64,000 nucleotides of DNA from Streptomyces sp. CHD11 (GTDB taxonomy: Bacteria; Actinomycetota; Actinomycetes; Streptomycetales; Streptomycetaceae). Every line of letters begins with the position of its first letter. Position 1 is the stretch's first letter. Position numbers and translations under genes: made by a program. The stretch lies in the NCBI RefSeq assembly GCF_018638295.1, contig NZ_JABTTS010000003.1:62001-126000 (forward strand). Direction: 5' to 3'. Below the pieces are notes generated by a model. The model did no database searches and was not told the origin of the DNA. It saw nothing but the letters and a program-made list of their open reading frames with translations. Below, piece by piece: positions 1-8,826 of this stretch.

Positions 1-792
1 GGGCCATTCGTCGTGGGTGTCGGAGAAGGCGTTCTTCGCGCCGACAGCGCGGGTGATGGCACCGGGGGCGCCGCAGCAGCCGGCCAGGTAGGGCGACTGG
101 GAGTTGGCGAACCAGTACATGAGGGAAACCTCGGAGGCGGGCAGCCCGTCAGTCGCCTTGCGCACCCGCTCCTTCAGCTCGGTGACGAGCTGCTCGCCGC
201 GCTCCTCGATACGGAAGGCCCGTGCCAGGTCGCGTATCTCGCCGTACACGGTGTCGAGGGTGAGCGGCTCGCTGCGCGATCCGTCGCCGCCGCTGTCGTT
301 GTCCTTGCCCGCCGAGCAGTCGGACGGCGAGACGTAGGTGGGCACGCCCAGCTTCTCGAACTGCTCGCGGGTGGCGACTCCGCCCTTGCCGAGGGTGGAG
401 ACGAACGAGGCGGTGATGAAGTCGGGTTCGGCGTCCAGGACCTTCTCGAACGAGGGCGCGTTGTCGGCGAGGCGCGGCACGGAGGTGTTGGCCTTCTTCA
501 ACCCCTTCATCACCGGGTCGGTCCAGGTTGCCGTACCGGCGATGCGGTCGGCGAGGCCGAGGGAGAGCAGGATCTCCGTGGTGCCCTGGTTGAGGGAGAC
601 GGCCCGCTTCGGCTCCGACTTCAGGGTGACCTTGTGGCCGCAGTTGTCGAGGGTCACCGGGTAGCCGGCAGCAGAGGTCGTCTCCGACTTGGCGTCGTTG
701 TCGCCGGAGGATCCGCAGGCGGTGAGCAGTAGGGCGGACGCGAAGAGAAGCGCGGGAGTGCGGTGAAGGGCGGGGGTGCGGAGCACAGGCAT
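1..792 (-). CDS. Cobalamin-type ABC transporter substrate-binding lipoprotein (3' end outside window)
   Basis: Reading leftward from ATG at 792, 264 codons stay open to the window edge, so the C-terminus is missing. The N-terminus is a lipoprotein signal (hydrophobic ALLFASALLLTAC, lipobox LTAC), then a low-complexity linker and a FecB/BtuF-type periplasmic-binding fold: VTLDNCGHKVTLKSEPKRAV, EILLSLGLADRIAG and EPDFITASF are typical of the first lobe of BtuF/siderophore-binding proteins. It would sit on the outer face of the membrane and deliver ligand to a permease/ATPase lying further left. The cobalamin riboswitch in its leader (845-1012) argues for a corrinoid or corrinoid-precursor ligand rather than an iron siderophore. 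Family assignment is solid; the exact ligand is inferred. Confidence 0.85.
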   Translation of the reverse strand, partial: MPVLRTPALHRTPALLFASALLLTACGSSGDNDAKSETTSAAGYPVTLDNCGHKVTLKSEPKRAVSLNQGTTEILLSLGLADRIAGTATWTDPVMKGLKKANTSVPRLADNAPSFEKVLDAEPDFITASFVSTLGKGGVATREQFEKLGVPTYVSPSDCSAGKDNDSGGDGSRSEPLTLDTVYGEIRDLARAFRIEERGEQLVTELKERVRKATDGLPASEVSLMYWFANSQSPYLAGCCGAPGAITRAVGAKNAFSDTHDEWP

Positions 793-844
793 GCCTCTTG
801 GGTCGGGGCTCGTACGCGGAGCCTGGCCTACGGACGTACCTCCG

Positions 845-1012
845 CGCGGTGCGCGGAGGTGCCAGCAGGTCTTCGGACTCGGGTTCGTCCGGTCGGGGCG
901 CCTTCCCGGTCTCCCAGTGGCGTTCTGTGCCCCGCCCGTCCCCCTTACCGCTGCGCGTCAGTTCCGGATTTGCACCGGATTCCCTGGCCTCGGGTGTGGC
1001 TCGACTGGCCCG
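845..1012 (-). promoter_or_regulatory. Cobalamin riboswitch upstream of the binding-protein gene
   Basis: On the minus strand the leader carries the conserved core GGTGCAAATCCGGAACTG followed by CGCAGCGGTAAG, and ends with the B12 box GAGTCCGAAGACCTGC (complement of about 862-877). These are the signature blocks of the AdoCbl riboswitch. It ends about 50 nt before the ATG of the lipoprotein gene, so B12 is expected to repress uptake at transcript or translation level. The ends are approximate. Confidence 0.88.
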
Positions 1013-1071
1013 AGGAGGCTATCAAGTCCGTCGTACGGTCAGACCATGCGATCGGTCACGGGGGACGGCAT

Positions 1072-1383
1072 GAACGTGCTGGGGTCGCCGTCAACGCCCT
1101 GCTCGTCCCCTACCTGCTGGCCGCCGTCCGCATGGCCGAATCCGGCTTCGACACCGCAGCCGACATCGACACCGGCATGGAGCTGGGCTGCGCCCACCCC
1201 ATGGGCCCGGCGAACCTGATCGGCCTGGACACCGTCGCCTCGATCGCCGAGTCCCTTCACGACGAGTTCCGCGAACCCCTCCACGCGCCGCCGCCGCTGC
1301 TCCAGGCGGTACTGCTGGGCCGCAAGAGTGGCCGGGGATTCCACGTATACGGCCAACTGAGCATCCTGGCGCGACCGGGCTGA
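1072..1383 (+). pseudogene. 3-hydroxybutyryl-CoA dehydrogenase, C-terminal remnant
   Basis: The frame ending at 1383 encodes VNALLVPYLLAAVRMAESGF, DIDTGMELGCAHPMGP, LIGLDTVASIAESL and LLGRKSGRGFHVY. This is the C-terminal helical domain of FadB2/PaaH-type 3-hydroxyacyl-CoA dehydrogenases. The whole Rossmann NAD-binding half is missing. Small internal deletions are likely around ANLIGLD and LLQAVLLG relative to the usual family sequence. No start codon or ribosome-binding site fits, and the 5' side runs into the oppositely oriented riboswitch. It is a dead fragment. Confidence 0.72.
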
Positions 1384-1564
1384 GGGGCACGGACGCGCCG
1401 TCGGCCGAGGGATCCGGCGGCTGTTCGCAGGGGAACAGCGGGAAGCGCGCGGGTGCGGCGCTTCCCGCGCTCGGAACACTCCAAGCGCGCCGAGGGCGTG
1501 TGACTCCTCACCATCCGAATGCCGGACCTGGTCCGCCGAGCCGGAGGACTGCCCGTAGGCTGAC

Positions 1565-1775
1565 GGGTGCAGCTGGTTCGCCCCGTCCGCCAGGCGGGAT
1601 GCGTCGTAAGAGGGAACCCGGTGGGAATCCGGGACTGCCCCGCAGCGGTGAGCGGGAACGACCGCCGTCATACGCACTGGACCCGGTGAACAGGGTCTGG
1701 GAAGCGACGGCTAGTAGGTGCCTCACACGAGTGAGACGTGCCCGTGAGTCCGAAGACCTGCCCGTTGCCCGCGTA
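1565..1775 (+). promoter_or_regulatory. Cobalamin riboswitch upstream of metE
   Basis: The plus strand shows GGTGGGAATCCGGGACTG, then CCCCGCAGCGGTGAGCGGGA, a variable arm, and the B12 box GAGTCCGAAGACCTGCCCG at about 1746-1764. These are the conserved blocks of a cobalamin riboswitch. It lies about 170 nt ahead of the metE start. The expected logic is that B12 shuts off the B12-independent methionine synthase when the B12-dependent enzyme (MetH, not in this window) can work. Confidence 0.92.
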
Positions 1776-1942
1776 CGAACCACTCGTGCACGGATATCCC
1801 GGTGACCTCGTGGGCGGGTCGGCGTGCATATCGGACGGACGACCGCGCTGGCCGCGCGAGGTCGAAAGCGTCCGGTTCGTCACCCCTTCGCGCTCGCGTC
1901 CCGTCCCGGGATCCAGGGAGATATCTCGCGAAGGAGATTTCC

Positions 1943-4261
1943 GTGACAGCGAAGTCCGCAGCCGCGGCAGCACGGGCAACCGTGTACGGCTACCCCCGCC
2001 AGGGACAGCAGCGGGAACTGAAGGAGGCCATCGAGGGCTACTGGAAGGGCCGCGTCACCGCCCACGCCCTCCATGCCACCGCCGCCGAACTGCGCGCCGC
2101 CAACTGGCACCAGCTCGCCGGCGCCGGGATCGACGAGGTCCCCACCGGCGACTTCTCGTACTACGACCACGTCCTCGACACCACCGTCATGGTCGGCGCC
2201 ATCCCCGAACGCCACCGTGCCGCCGTCGAAGCCGACGCGCTGGACGGCTTCTTCGCCATGGCCCGCGGCACCCAGGACGTGGCACCGCTGGAGATGACGA
2301 AGTGGTTCGACACCAATTACCACTACCTCGTCCCCGAGTTGGGACCCGACACCGTTTTCACCGCGAACTCCACCAAGCAGGTCGCCGAGCTGACGGAAGC
2401 ACTCACCCTGGGCCTGACCGCGCGGCCCGTCCTGGTCGGCCCCATCACCTACCTGCTGCTGGCCAAGCCCGCACCCGGCGTGGCCGCCGACTTCGAGCCG
2501 CTCACCCTTCTCGACCGGCTGCTGCCGGTGTACGCCGAGGTCCTCGCCGACCTGCGCGCGGCTGGCGCGGAGTGGGTACAACTGGACGAGCCCGCGCTCG
2601 TCCAGGACCGAACCCCGGCCGAACTGAACATAGCTGCCCGCGCCTACCGCGAACTCGGCACCCTGACCGACCGGCCCAAGCTCCTGGTCGCCTCCTACTT
2701 CGACCGGCTCGGCGACGCACTGCCGGTGCTGGCCAAGGCCCCCGTCGACGGCCTCGCCCTGGACTTCACCGAGACCGCAGCCGCCAACCTCGACGTCCTC
2801 GCGGCCGTGGGCGGACTGCCCGGCAAGCGCCTTGTCGCCGGGGTCGTCAACGGCCGCAACATCTGGATCAACGACCTGGCCAAGTCCCTGGCCACTGTCG
2901 GCACCCTGCTCGGGCTGGCAGACCGGGTCGACGTGGCCGCTTCCTGCTCCCTGCTCCACGTCCCTCTCGACACGGCTGCCGAGCGGGACATCGAGCCGCA
3001 GATCCTGCGCTGGCTCGCCTTCGCCCGCCAAAAGACGGCCGAGGTCGTCACTCTGGCCAAGGGCCTCGCCCAGGGCACCGACGCGATCACGGGCGAGCTG
3101 GCCGCGAACCGCGCCGACCTCGCCGCCCGCGCGAACTCCCCCATCACCCACGACCCCGCCGTCCGGGCTCGCGCAGCCGTCGTCACGGACACCGACGCCC
3201 GTCGCTCCCCGCCCTACGCCGAGCGAACCGCCGCCCAGCGGGCCCATCTCGGCCTGCCCCTGCTGCCGACTACCACCATCGGTTCCTTTCCGCAGACGAT
3301 CGAACTGCGCACCGCCCGCGCCGATCTCCGCGCGGGCCGGATTGACACCGCGGGCTACGAGGAGCGCATCAAGGCGGAGATCCAGGACGTGATCTCCTTC
3401 CAGGAGAATGCCGGCCTCGACGTCCTCGTCCACGGCGAGCCCGAGCGCAACGACATGGTGCAGTACTTCGCCGAGCAGCTCACCGGCTATCTGGCCACGC
3501 AGCACGGCTGGGTCCAGTCCTACGGCACCCGGTACGTGCGCCCGCCGATCCTGGCGGGCGACATCTCGCGGCCCGAGCCGATGACGGTGCGCTGGACGGC
3601 GTACGCCCGGTCCCTGACCTCGCGTCCGGTCAAGGGCATGCTCACGGGTCCGGTCACCATGCTGGCCTGGTCGTTCGTACGCGATGACCAGCCGCTCGGC
3701 GAGACGGCCCGGCAGGTCGCCCTCGCCCTGCGCGATGAGGTGAGCGATCTGGAGGCGGCCGGGACTTCGGTGATCCAGGTGGATGAGCCGGCACTGCGGG
3801 AGACGCTGCCCCTGCGCGCCGCCGACCACGCCGCGTACCTCGACTGGGCCACGGAAGCCTTTCGCATCAGCACCAGCGCGGTGCGACCGGACACCCAGAT
3901 CCACACGCACATGTGCTACGCCGAGTTCGGCGACATCTTCCAGGCCATCGACGACCTCGACGCGGACGTCATCAGCCTGGAGGCCGCCCGCTCCCACATG
4001 CAGGTCGCCCGCGAACTCGCCGACCACGGCTACCCCCGCGAGGCGGGACCGGGCGTCTACGACATTCACTCGCCCCGCGTTCCGAGAGCCGAAGAAGCGG
4101 CCGAACTGCTGCGCACCGGCCTCAAGGCCATTCCCGCCGAACGGCTGTGGGTCAACCCCGACTGCGGCCTGAAGACCCGCGGCTGGCCCGAGACCCGCGC
4201 CTCCCTGGAAAACCTGGTCGCCGCCGCCCGCACGGTCCGTGAGGAACTCCCCGCGTCCTGA
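1943..4261 (+). CDS. metE: Cobalamin-independent methionine synthase MetE
   Basis: This enzyme transfers the methyl group from 5-methyltetrahydropteroyl-triglutamate to homocysteine, the last step of methionine synthesis, in the cytoplasm. GTG at 1943 is chosen because AAGGAG lies 6 nt upstream at 1931-1936 and the protein then begins with the family's short lead into YGYPRQGQQRELK. Its 772 residues match the family length. The zinc/homocysteine site is present in the C-terminal barrel: IHTHMCYAEF supplies His and Cys, SLEAARSHM the Glu, and NPDCGLKTRGW the distal Cys. LPTTTIGSFPQT marks the start of the C-terminal barrel. The riboswitch at 1565-1775 gives B12 control. The gene appears intact and stands alone. 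Confidence 0.97.
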   Translation: MTAKSAAAAARATVYGYPRQGQQRELKEAIEGYWKGRVTAHALHATAAELRAANWHQLAGAGIDEVPTGDFSYYDHVLDTTVMVGAIPERHRAAVEADALDGFFAMARGTQDVAPLEMTKWFDTNYHYLVPELGPDTVFTANSTKQVAELTEALTLGLTARPVLVGPITYLLLAKPAPGVAADFEPLTLLDRLLPVYAEVLADLRAAGAEWVQLDEPALVQDRTPAELNIAARAYRELGTLTDRPKLLVASYFDRLGDALPVLAKAPVDGLALDFTETAAANLDVLAAVGGLPGKRLVAGVVNGRNIWINDLAKSLATVGTLLGLADRVDVAASCSLLHVPLDTAAERDIEPQILRWLAFARQKTAEVVTLAKGLAQGTDAITGELAANRADLAARANSPITHDPAVRARAAVVTDTDARRSPPYAERTAAQRAHLGLPLLPTTTIGSFPQTIELRTARADLRAGRIDTAGYEERIKAEIQDVISFQENAGLDVLVHGEPERNDMVQYFAEQLTGYLATQHGWVQSYGTRYVRPPILAGDISRPEPMTVRWTAYARSLTSRPVKGMLTGPVTMLAWSFVRDDQPLGETARQVALALRDEVSDLEAAGTSVIQVDEPALRETLPLRAADHAAYLDWATEAFRISTSAVRPDTQIHTHMCYAEFGDIFQAIDDLDADVISLEAARSHMQVARELADHGYPREAGPGVYDIHSPRVPRAEEAAELLRTGLKAIPAERLWVNPDCGLKTRGWPETRASLENLVAAARTVREELPAS

Positions 4262-4423
4262 CGCCAAGCCGGCCGGCCGGCCGGGGGAGGAAGCACGTGC
4301 CGACCTCTCCCGGCCCCGGGCACGAGAGAAGAGCGCCAGCACATGGCTCTCGGTATCCACGTCCGGCTTCGAGGTTCCGCTGCAGCAGGCTTGGGACGCC
4401 GGTCTGCGGCGGACTCCGCAGCA

Positions 4424-5062
4424 TCACCTCCCGGTGAGGCCCGCGTGCCGTTTCCACGGGTAGCTGTCCCAGACTTCGTCCAGGATGGCGTTGCGGCCGA
4501 GGTTCTGACCTGTGAGCGCAGGGCCCAGGGAGTACGTGGACTGGAGCGCGTCCGCCTGCCGTTCAAGGAGAACCCGATTTGCCGACGTGTCTCGCAGGGT
4601 GACGAGGTGTTCGAGTTCCGCAACGCTGCAGACCGTGACTGACGTACCTGTATCTGGCTGTCCTTCACGTTGGAAGGGTGCGTTGGCTGTGTGGAACGGT
4701 TCCATGGTCACAACCAAACCGTGCACAGGCCGGTCCACGGGTATGTGGGTGAAGTTCGGGTGCCTGCTGGTGATCAGGGCCGCGGTGACTTCGACCTGCT
4801 GGCGGGCGTGCTTGAGCTGGCGCAGGGCTGCATTGGTTCTGTCGAGTACACCGAGGCGTAGCTGGGTGGGACGGGTCGGCTTCACTTCGACGAGGAGGAC
4901 CAGGTCGTCGAAGACGACGATCCAGTCGACGCTGCGACGCTCGTCGCGATAAATGATCTCGGCGTGCACCGTGGCGTCGGGGAGCTGGCGCAACTGGCGT
5001 CCGGTGTATTGCTCGAAGAGGTCTCCGAGATCCTGGGCGAAGGGGCTCCCGAAGCGGGCCAT
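4424..5062 (-). CDS. Hypothetical protein with nuclease-like D...EVK motif, probably 5'-truncated
   Basis: This 212-residue protein is not recognised as a named family. The segment DWIVVFDDLVLLVEVKPTRP has the spacing of a PD-(D/E)XK nuclease core (Asp, then Glu-Val-Lys on a beta strand). The rest is mixed alpha/beta without signal peptide or membrane spans. In the same frame, codons upstream of the ATG (HLIARKGGPLGLYYLG) read like genuine coding sequence, yet the frame meets the 3' end of an IS1380-type transposase remnant at about 5113. The native N-terminus was therefore probably removed by that insertion. The reported start is simply the first in-frame ATG; no convincing ribosome-binding site precedes it. 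It may be non-functional. Confidence 0.5.
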   Translation of the reverse strand: MARFGSPFAQDLGDLFEQYTGRQLRQLPDATVHAEIIYRDERRSVDWIVVFDDLVLLVEVKPTRPTQLRLGVLDRTNAALRQLKHARQQVEVTAALITSRHPNFTHIPVDRPVHGLVVTMEPFHTANAPFQREGQPDTGTSVTVCSVAELEHLVTLRDTSANRVLLERQADALQSTYSLGPALTGQNLGRNAILDEVWDSYPWKRHAGLTGR

Positions 5063-5112
5063 GCCGAGGTAGTACAGGCCAAGGGGGCCGCCCTTGCGAG
5101 CAATGAGGTGAG

Positions 5113-5455
5113 TTAGCCTCGATCTTGCATGACGGTCCGCCGACGGAGTTGGTGGGCCGTTTCATTTTCGTGGCTGGTGAAGGGCAGGCCGGGGTCCCGG
5201 GTGTCGCCTCGGGTGGGCGCCGGGTTCCACTGCTCCGGACTGAGCTGGTGTTCTCGTAGGGGCGGGAAAGTCGCTGTTCCATCGGGGTTGGGCAGGAGGG
5301 CGAGTCGTTCGAGTGCGCCTGTGATCTCGCTGGTCCAGGGCCAGTGTCGGGTGAGGCGGAGGATGCGGCGTCGGCCGGTGGTGACGAGCTGGGCGGCTGC
5401 GGAGAACAGGCGGAACCGCAGGCGGCGGGGTTCCCAGAGCCGGGCCCTCCCATGA
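5113..5455 (-). pseudogene. IS1380-family transposase, C-terminal remnant
   Basis: The minus strand encodes LWEPRRLRFRLFSAAAQLV, TTGRRRILRLTRHWPW and EITGALERLALLPNP before a TAA at 5113-5115. This is the C-terminal end of IS1380/IS4-type transposases, which typically read RLRYRLLHVAAR...RRxxLRL...NWPW. The catalytic DDE part is absent and there is no start. The sequence immediately upstream (5456-5600) does not continue the transposase. The fragment abuts the truncated gene at 4424-5062. Confidence 0.7.
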
Positions 5456-5741
5456 TCAGAACAGCTCCCAGAGGGCCCATACCGTAGAGCATGGGGAAGT
5501 CCTTGCCGAGTTCGGTGATGAGGAAGGCCAGCCTGCGAGGGCGAGGATCAGGAAGGGACGCCTGATGACGTGACGGCAAATGATGGCCCGTCGACGCCAT
5601 GCTCCCTGCGCTTCGGTGAGGCGTGTCCAGCCTGACGTGACATGACGTCAGCGTAGTCGGTGCACCAGCCGTCAGGCAGATGCGCGTTCGCGAGAGGCCC
5701 TTGAAGGACAAGGAGATGCCTTGCCCCCGGCTGGCTCGCTC

Positions 5742-5930
5742 TCAGGCAGCCGCAGCCTTAATTTGGGTCAGTTCACGGCGAAGTTCTGTGCGGCATTGGG
5801 TGTAAAGGGCCTGGTAGATCGTCTCGTGGCTCAGGTGCATGTCTGGCCGTTGATCGAAGCATCTGCGCAGAGCGTGGCAGATCTCCCCTCACCCTGCGGG
5901 CTCTGCTCAGCGGCGAGCCCCATGCAACCC
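5742..5930 (-). pseudogene. IS30-family transposase remnant
   Basis: The minus strand encodes LRRCFDQRPDMHLSHETIYQ followed by ALYTQCRTELRREL, then a stop at 5742-5744. MHLSHETIYQALY...RGELRREL is the signature stretch between the helix-turn-helix and DDE domains of IS30 transposases. Upstream, two in-frame stops interrupt the RRWSPEQI-like segment. Only about 60 codons survive. Confidence 0.72.
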
Positions 5931-6856
5931 AGGGCGAGAGCCCCAGTGCGCGATCGCTGTCGCGGGCGGCACCTGGATCTGGGCCCGGTGCGCTTCTGCC
6001 ACCCTCGCGTCACCGTCGATGAGGAAGACGGCCGGCGGGCACTGACCGCGCTGGAGAGCGGGCACGGCGAAGGGTGCGAGGTCACCGTACGGCCCGTCGA
6101 TGGCAAGTGTTTCCGGCTCCTGCGGCAGGACGCCACGCCCGCCACCGGGTGGGAGCCCGGTGGCGCTGGGCCTGTCCGGATTCTCCGAGCCCCGCTGAGG
6201 CCCTGCACGAGAACGATGCCGAAGGCTCTTGCTGTCGCATGCGGACGGGTGTTGTCCCTTACGGTCGTACTGCCTGGAGTGGGCCGTCAGCCACCGTCGC
6301 GGGCAATCCACGGGCGGATGCCGGTCTGGACTGGCTCGGCCGCTTCCTCGAGCATGGCGCCGTTGAGGCCGTCGAGGTGCCGTCCAGCGTGGTCCGGTGG
6401 TGTGCGGCGGTGCGCTGCACGGTCAGCCGCCCGCCACCGGGAGTGAGGGAACGTTCGGCGTCCAGCAGCCCGTGCGGGCGCGCCAGGGGCAGGCCGCTCT
6501 CTCTGCCGTGCAGGAGGGGCAGGCCGTCGTACTCGCTGTACGGGCCTGCGACGCCGCGGTTTTCGGCCGTCGTGCGGTCCTTCATTCAGCCGGGCGGGCG
6601 GTAGGACATGAGGTGCTGGCCTCTTGAGCCCGGAGCGCTGAGAGTCGCCGTCCTGCACCCTGTCGCCAAGCGCTGCGCCTACGAGCGCGTCGGCCCCAGC
6701 CGCGACGCCAGCACGGCCGGGCAGGACGGTGAACTGTACGGTTCCCTCGGATGGTGTCCCGGCCCAAGCCGGGCACCTCGGTACAAGGACCGGAGCCACT
6801 TTGCGCGGGCGGCACCTGTCCCGGCGTTCCGGGAGACGGCGCCGGTCCTGCGGGCG
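5931..6856. other. No supportable gene; decayed sequence
   Basis: Several overlapping open frames occur on both strands, but none has a convincing start, ribosome-binding site or recognisable domain. A minus-strand stretch around 5985-6160 (AIDGPYGDLAPFAVPALQRG, FLIDGDARVAEAHRAQ) could be a decayed coding sequence of unknown family. The flanking IS remnants fit a degraded insertion zone. Confidence 0.5.
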
Positions 6857-7234
6857 TCAGGTGGTGGTGGGCCAGGTCCGCAGCAGGGCGGCGATCTTCC
6901 CGGCGGTGCAGGCCGGGTCCAGGAGCAGGTCCTTGAGAGCGAGGGCGTCGGCGCGGGCGGGTTTGACGGTGATCCCGGCGGCATCGAGGTACATGACGCC
7001 GGTGGCGGCGGCGACGGCAAGATTGGAGCGTTCCAGCCAGCGGCAGCGGCCCAGGGTGTGCACCAGGGCGGCGGCCTTGGCGTAGGGGCCGTCGTAGACG
7101 GGCTGCTCGAACAGTTCGGCCCGGTGGCGGGCGACCGCTGAGACCGGGACGCCGTAGTCGTCGGGGGCTGGGTCGTTGACCCCGGCGGCCTCGGCGACCT
7201 GCAGAATCCAGGGGACGTCGATGTGCAGGTCCAT
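6857..7234 (-). CDS. Fic/Doc-like toxin of a toxin-antitoxin pair
   Basis: This 125-residue cytoplasmic protein resembles the short Streptomyces 'Fic family toxin-antitoxin' toxins. It begins LHIDVPWILQVAEAAG, has PDDYGVPVSAVARHRAELF and the core AALVHTLGRCRWLERSNLAV. In classical Doc/Fic proteins that core is HxFx(D/E)GNKR and performs AMPylation or phosphorylation. Here the His is kept but the loop reads HTLGRCRWLERSN, so the chemistry may differ or be lost. Its ATG overlaps the antitoxin stop codon (ATGA at 7231-7236), indicating translational coupling. The pair is probably autoregulated through the operator at 7481-7498. Confidence 0.7.
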   Translation of the reverse strand: MDLHIDVPWILQVAEAAGVNDPAPDDYGVPVSAVARHRAELFEQPVYDGPYAKAAALVHTLGRCRWLERSNLAVAAATGVMYLDAAGITVKPARADALALKDLLLDPACTAGKIAALLRTWPTTT

Positions 7235-7473
7235 CAGGCGGCGCGCGCTCCCCGGGGCGTGTGCTGGGCGTCTTCGGCTTCGTCGAAGAGTGCCTGATGA
7301 TCGGTCAGGAATCGGGCGGCGGCGTCGACCGCGCGGGTGCGCAGGCCGCTGGCGTCGTCCTGCACCAGGCGGGCAAGATAGTCCCCGATACTCAGTCCCA
7401 GGTCGGCGGCGCGCTTCTTCGCGAGTTCCGCGACATCCTCGTCCACGCGTGCGCCCAATTGTGTCTTCGCCAT
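7234..7473 (-). CDS. Antitoxin, ribbon-helix-helix-like
   Basis: This 79-residue protein precedes the toxin gene. Its N-terminus MAKTQLGARVDEDVAELAKK, followed by RAADLGLSIGDYLARLV, has the beta-strand/helix/helix pattern of ribbon-helix-helix antitoxins (compare Phd/CopG-type sequences that open with a short basic strand and an Ile/Leu-rich second helix). The charged C-terminal half would bind the toxin. The start lies only 7 nt from a perfect palindrome, leaving no room for a normal ribosome-binding site, so the mRNA may be leaderless. Small size, order and overlap support the antitoxin call more than any specific motif. Confidence 0.68.
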   Translation of the reverse strand: MAKTQLGARVDEDVAELAKKRAADLGLSIGDYLARLVQDDASGLRTRAVDAAARFLTDHQALFDEAEDAQHTPRGARAA

Positions 7474-7480
7474 ACCCGTA

Positions 7481-7498
7481 TGGTAACAGCTGTTACCA
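7481..7498. promoter_or_regulatory. Perfect 18-bp palindromic operator of the toxin-antitoxin pair
   Basis: TGGTAACAGCTGTTACCA reads identically on both strands. It lies 8-25 bp upstream of the antitoxin ATG, where the -10 region of a leaderless promoter would fall. Its position fits autorepression by an antitoxin dimer or by the toxin-antitoxin complex. Confidence 0.75.
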
Positions 7499-7690
7499 CG
7501 ATGTTCGGGCGGCCGTGCCGCAGCGGCGGCCCCGACGACGGTCGCCAGGCGGCCGCCGCGGTCGAGAACCGCCCCGGCGCACCAGGTGCCGGGGCCATCC
7601 GCCGGGCACGGGTCGCCGCCCAGTCCGACCGGGTCGTACTCGGCCCTCTTCTGGCTCGGCCGCTCCCCCGTGGGCGAGCCGAGACGAGTC

Positions 7691-8324
7691 CTACATCAGA
7701 ACGGCCGGACTGGCGTCCTCGGCCGTCCAGTCCCCCGCGAACAGGGCGGCAACCAGGTGTACGTGCTCATCGGGGAGTCGGCCGGAGCGGTGCTTCGTGC
7801 GGGCTTTGGCGAGTCAGGCGCCGATCTTGACGGTGTCGCCGTCGACGCGGATGGCCTCGCGGGCGGCGGGGTCGCGGCCTTCGCGATGGAGGAAGAGCTC
7901 CAAGAGCTGGACGGTCTCCTCGAGGTGCGGCGGGCGGGGCTATAAGGGGGTTGATGTCGAGGGTGAGGCCAAGGGCGGTCATCAGCTGCTGGCCGTCGGC
8001 GAGGGCCGGCCAGGTGGTGAGCTGGCGGGCCAGCCAGGGGCCGATCTTCACGCCGCCGAGGTGGGTGTCGCGCGTCAGGGCGGCGGGGTCGGCGCCGGAG
8101 GCGAGGTGGGCGCGCAGCAGGTGGTACTTGCGGTGCCGGTCTGCACTGTGCGGCAGGCGCCAATCGGGGGCGAGGGCGGTAAGGGCCTCGGCGTGGGGCG
8201 GGTCGAGGGTGTTCTTGGTGGCGCGGGCGGTGAGATGGCCGTGGGTGCGCAGGTAGTCGGCGGCTGCGGCAAGGCGGGCGCGCCAGGCGGCGTCGTGCTG
8301 GTCCCAGATCATGTTCCTCGGCAC
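7691..8324 (-). pseudogene. Helicase-associated-domain protein remnant, frameshifted and with a nonsense codon
   Basis: From 8324 leftward the protein has helicase-associated (HA) repeat character: WDQHDAAWRARLAAAADYLR, THGHLTARA and VKIGPWLARQLTTWPAL. At about 7935 the frame must shift to continue as LEETVQLLELFLHREGRD. The next repeat, VDGDTVKIGA(stop)LAKART, has TGA (7814-7816) where the family has Trp. It finally ends at 7691. No helicase core is present. It belongs to the same class as the truncated helicase at 15024-17054. Confidence 0.72.
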
Positions 8325-8362
8325 CGAGGGGTTCGCCGCCCCGGAACTGTCCAGGACCCCAT

Positions 8363-8560
8363 GAAGTTACGCCGTCCAGCGACATCTACGGCGTCGGCAG
8401 AGGCATCGCCTGGGCCCTCACCGGCACACTGCCGGAGACCAACCTGCCGCTGCTGTCTCCTCCCGGCCCGTGGCGCCCCGTCGGGCGCGCGGCCACCCAT
8501 CCGGATGCGCAACGCCGCCCCCAGACCGTCAGCGAGCTGCTCGTCGAGCGGGAGGTGACC
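8363..8560 (+). pseudogene. Ser/Thr protein kinase, C-terminal catalytic-domain remnant
   Basis: The plus strand reads TPSSDIYGVGRGIAWALTGT, LPETNLPLL and AATHPDAQRRPQTVSELL. This matches subdomains IX-XI of eukaryote-like Ser/Thr kinases, where (S)DIYSxGR, WALTGxLP and the DxxxRPxTxxEL block occur. The ATP-binding and catalytic loops are missing, and the frame runs on without a natural end. It is a fragment. Confidence 0.65.
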
Positions 8561-8826
8561 AATCACCGCTCATGCCTACCACGCGGCAGGCCAACAGCGC
8601 CTGCGTACCGCCTCCGAGGCCCTCCTGATGGATCTCATTCCGGAACGATCAGTAAGACGCGACCCGTATCGCTCCGACGACTGCGGTGTGGACGGTGAAC
8701 CGAAACCACGACCCACGATGCCGCGCCGTCCGGTGAGCGCGCGAGCGAGACGGGTCGGCGCGCTGCCACGTGCCTCGCGCGGCAGCAACGGCGGCGGCCA
8801 TGAATCGGCGAGATCAAGGACAGCCG

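Noticed and set aside
4262..4300. CCGGCCGGCCGG run after metE as a terminator
   Set aside because: It is a self-complementary GC run without a defined stem-loop geometry; it is too weak to call.
1880..4360. Long minus-strand open frame antisense to metE
   Set aside because: It mirrors the GC-biased third codon positions of metE; the product is Gly/Val/Arg-rich with no domain and no ribosome-binding site.
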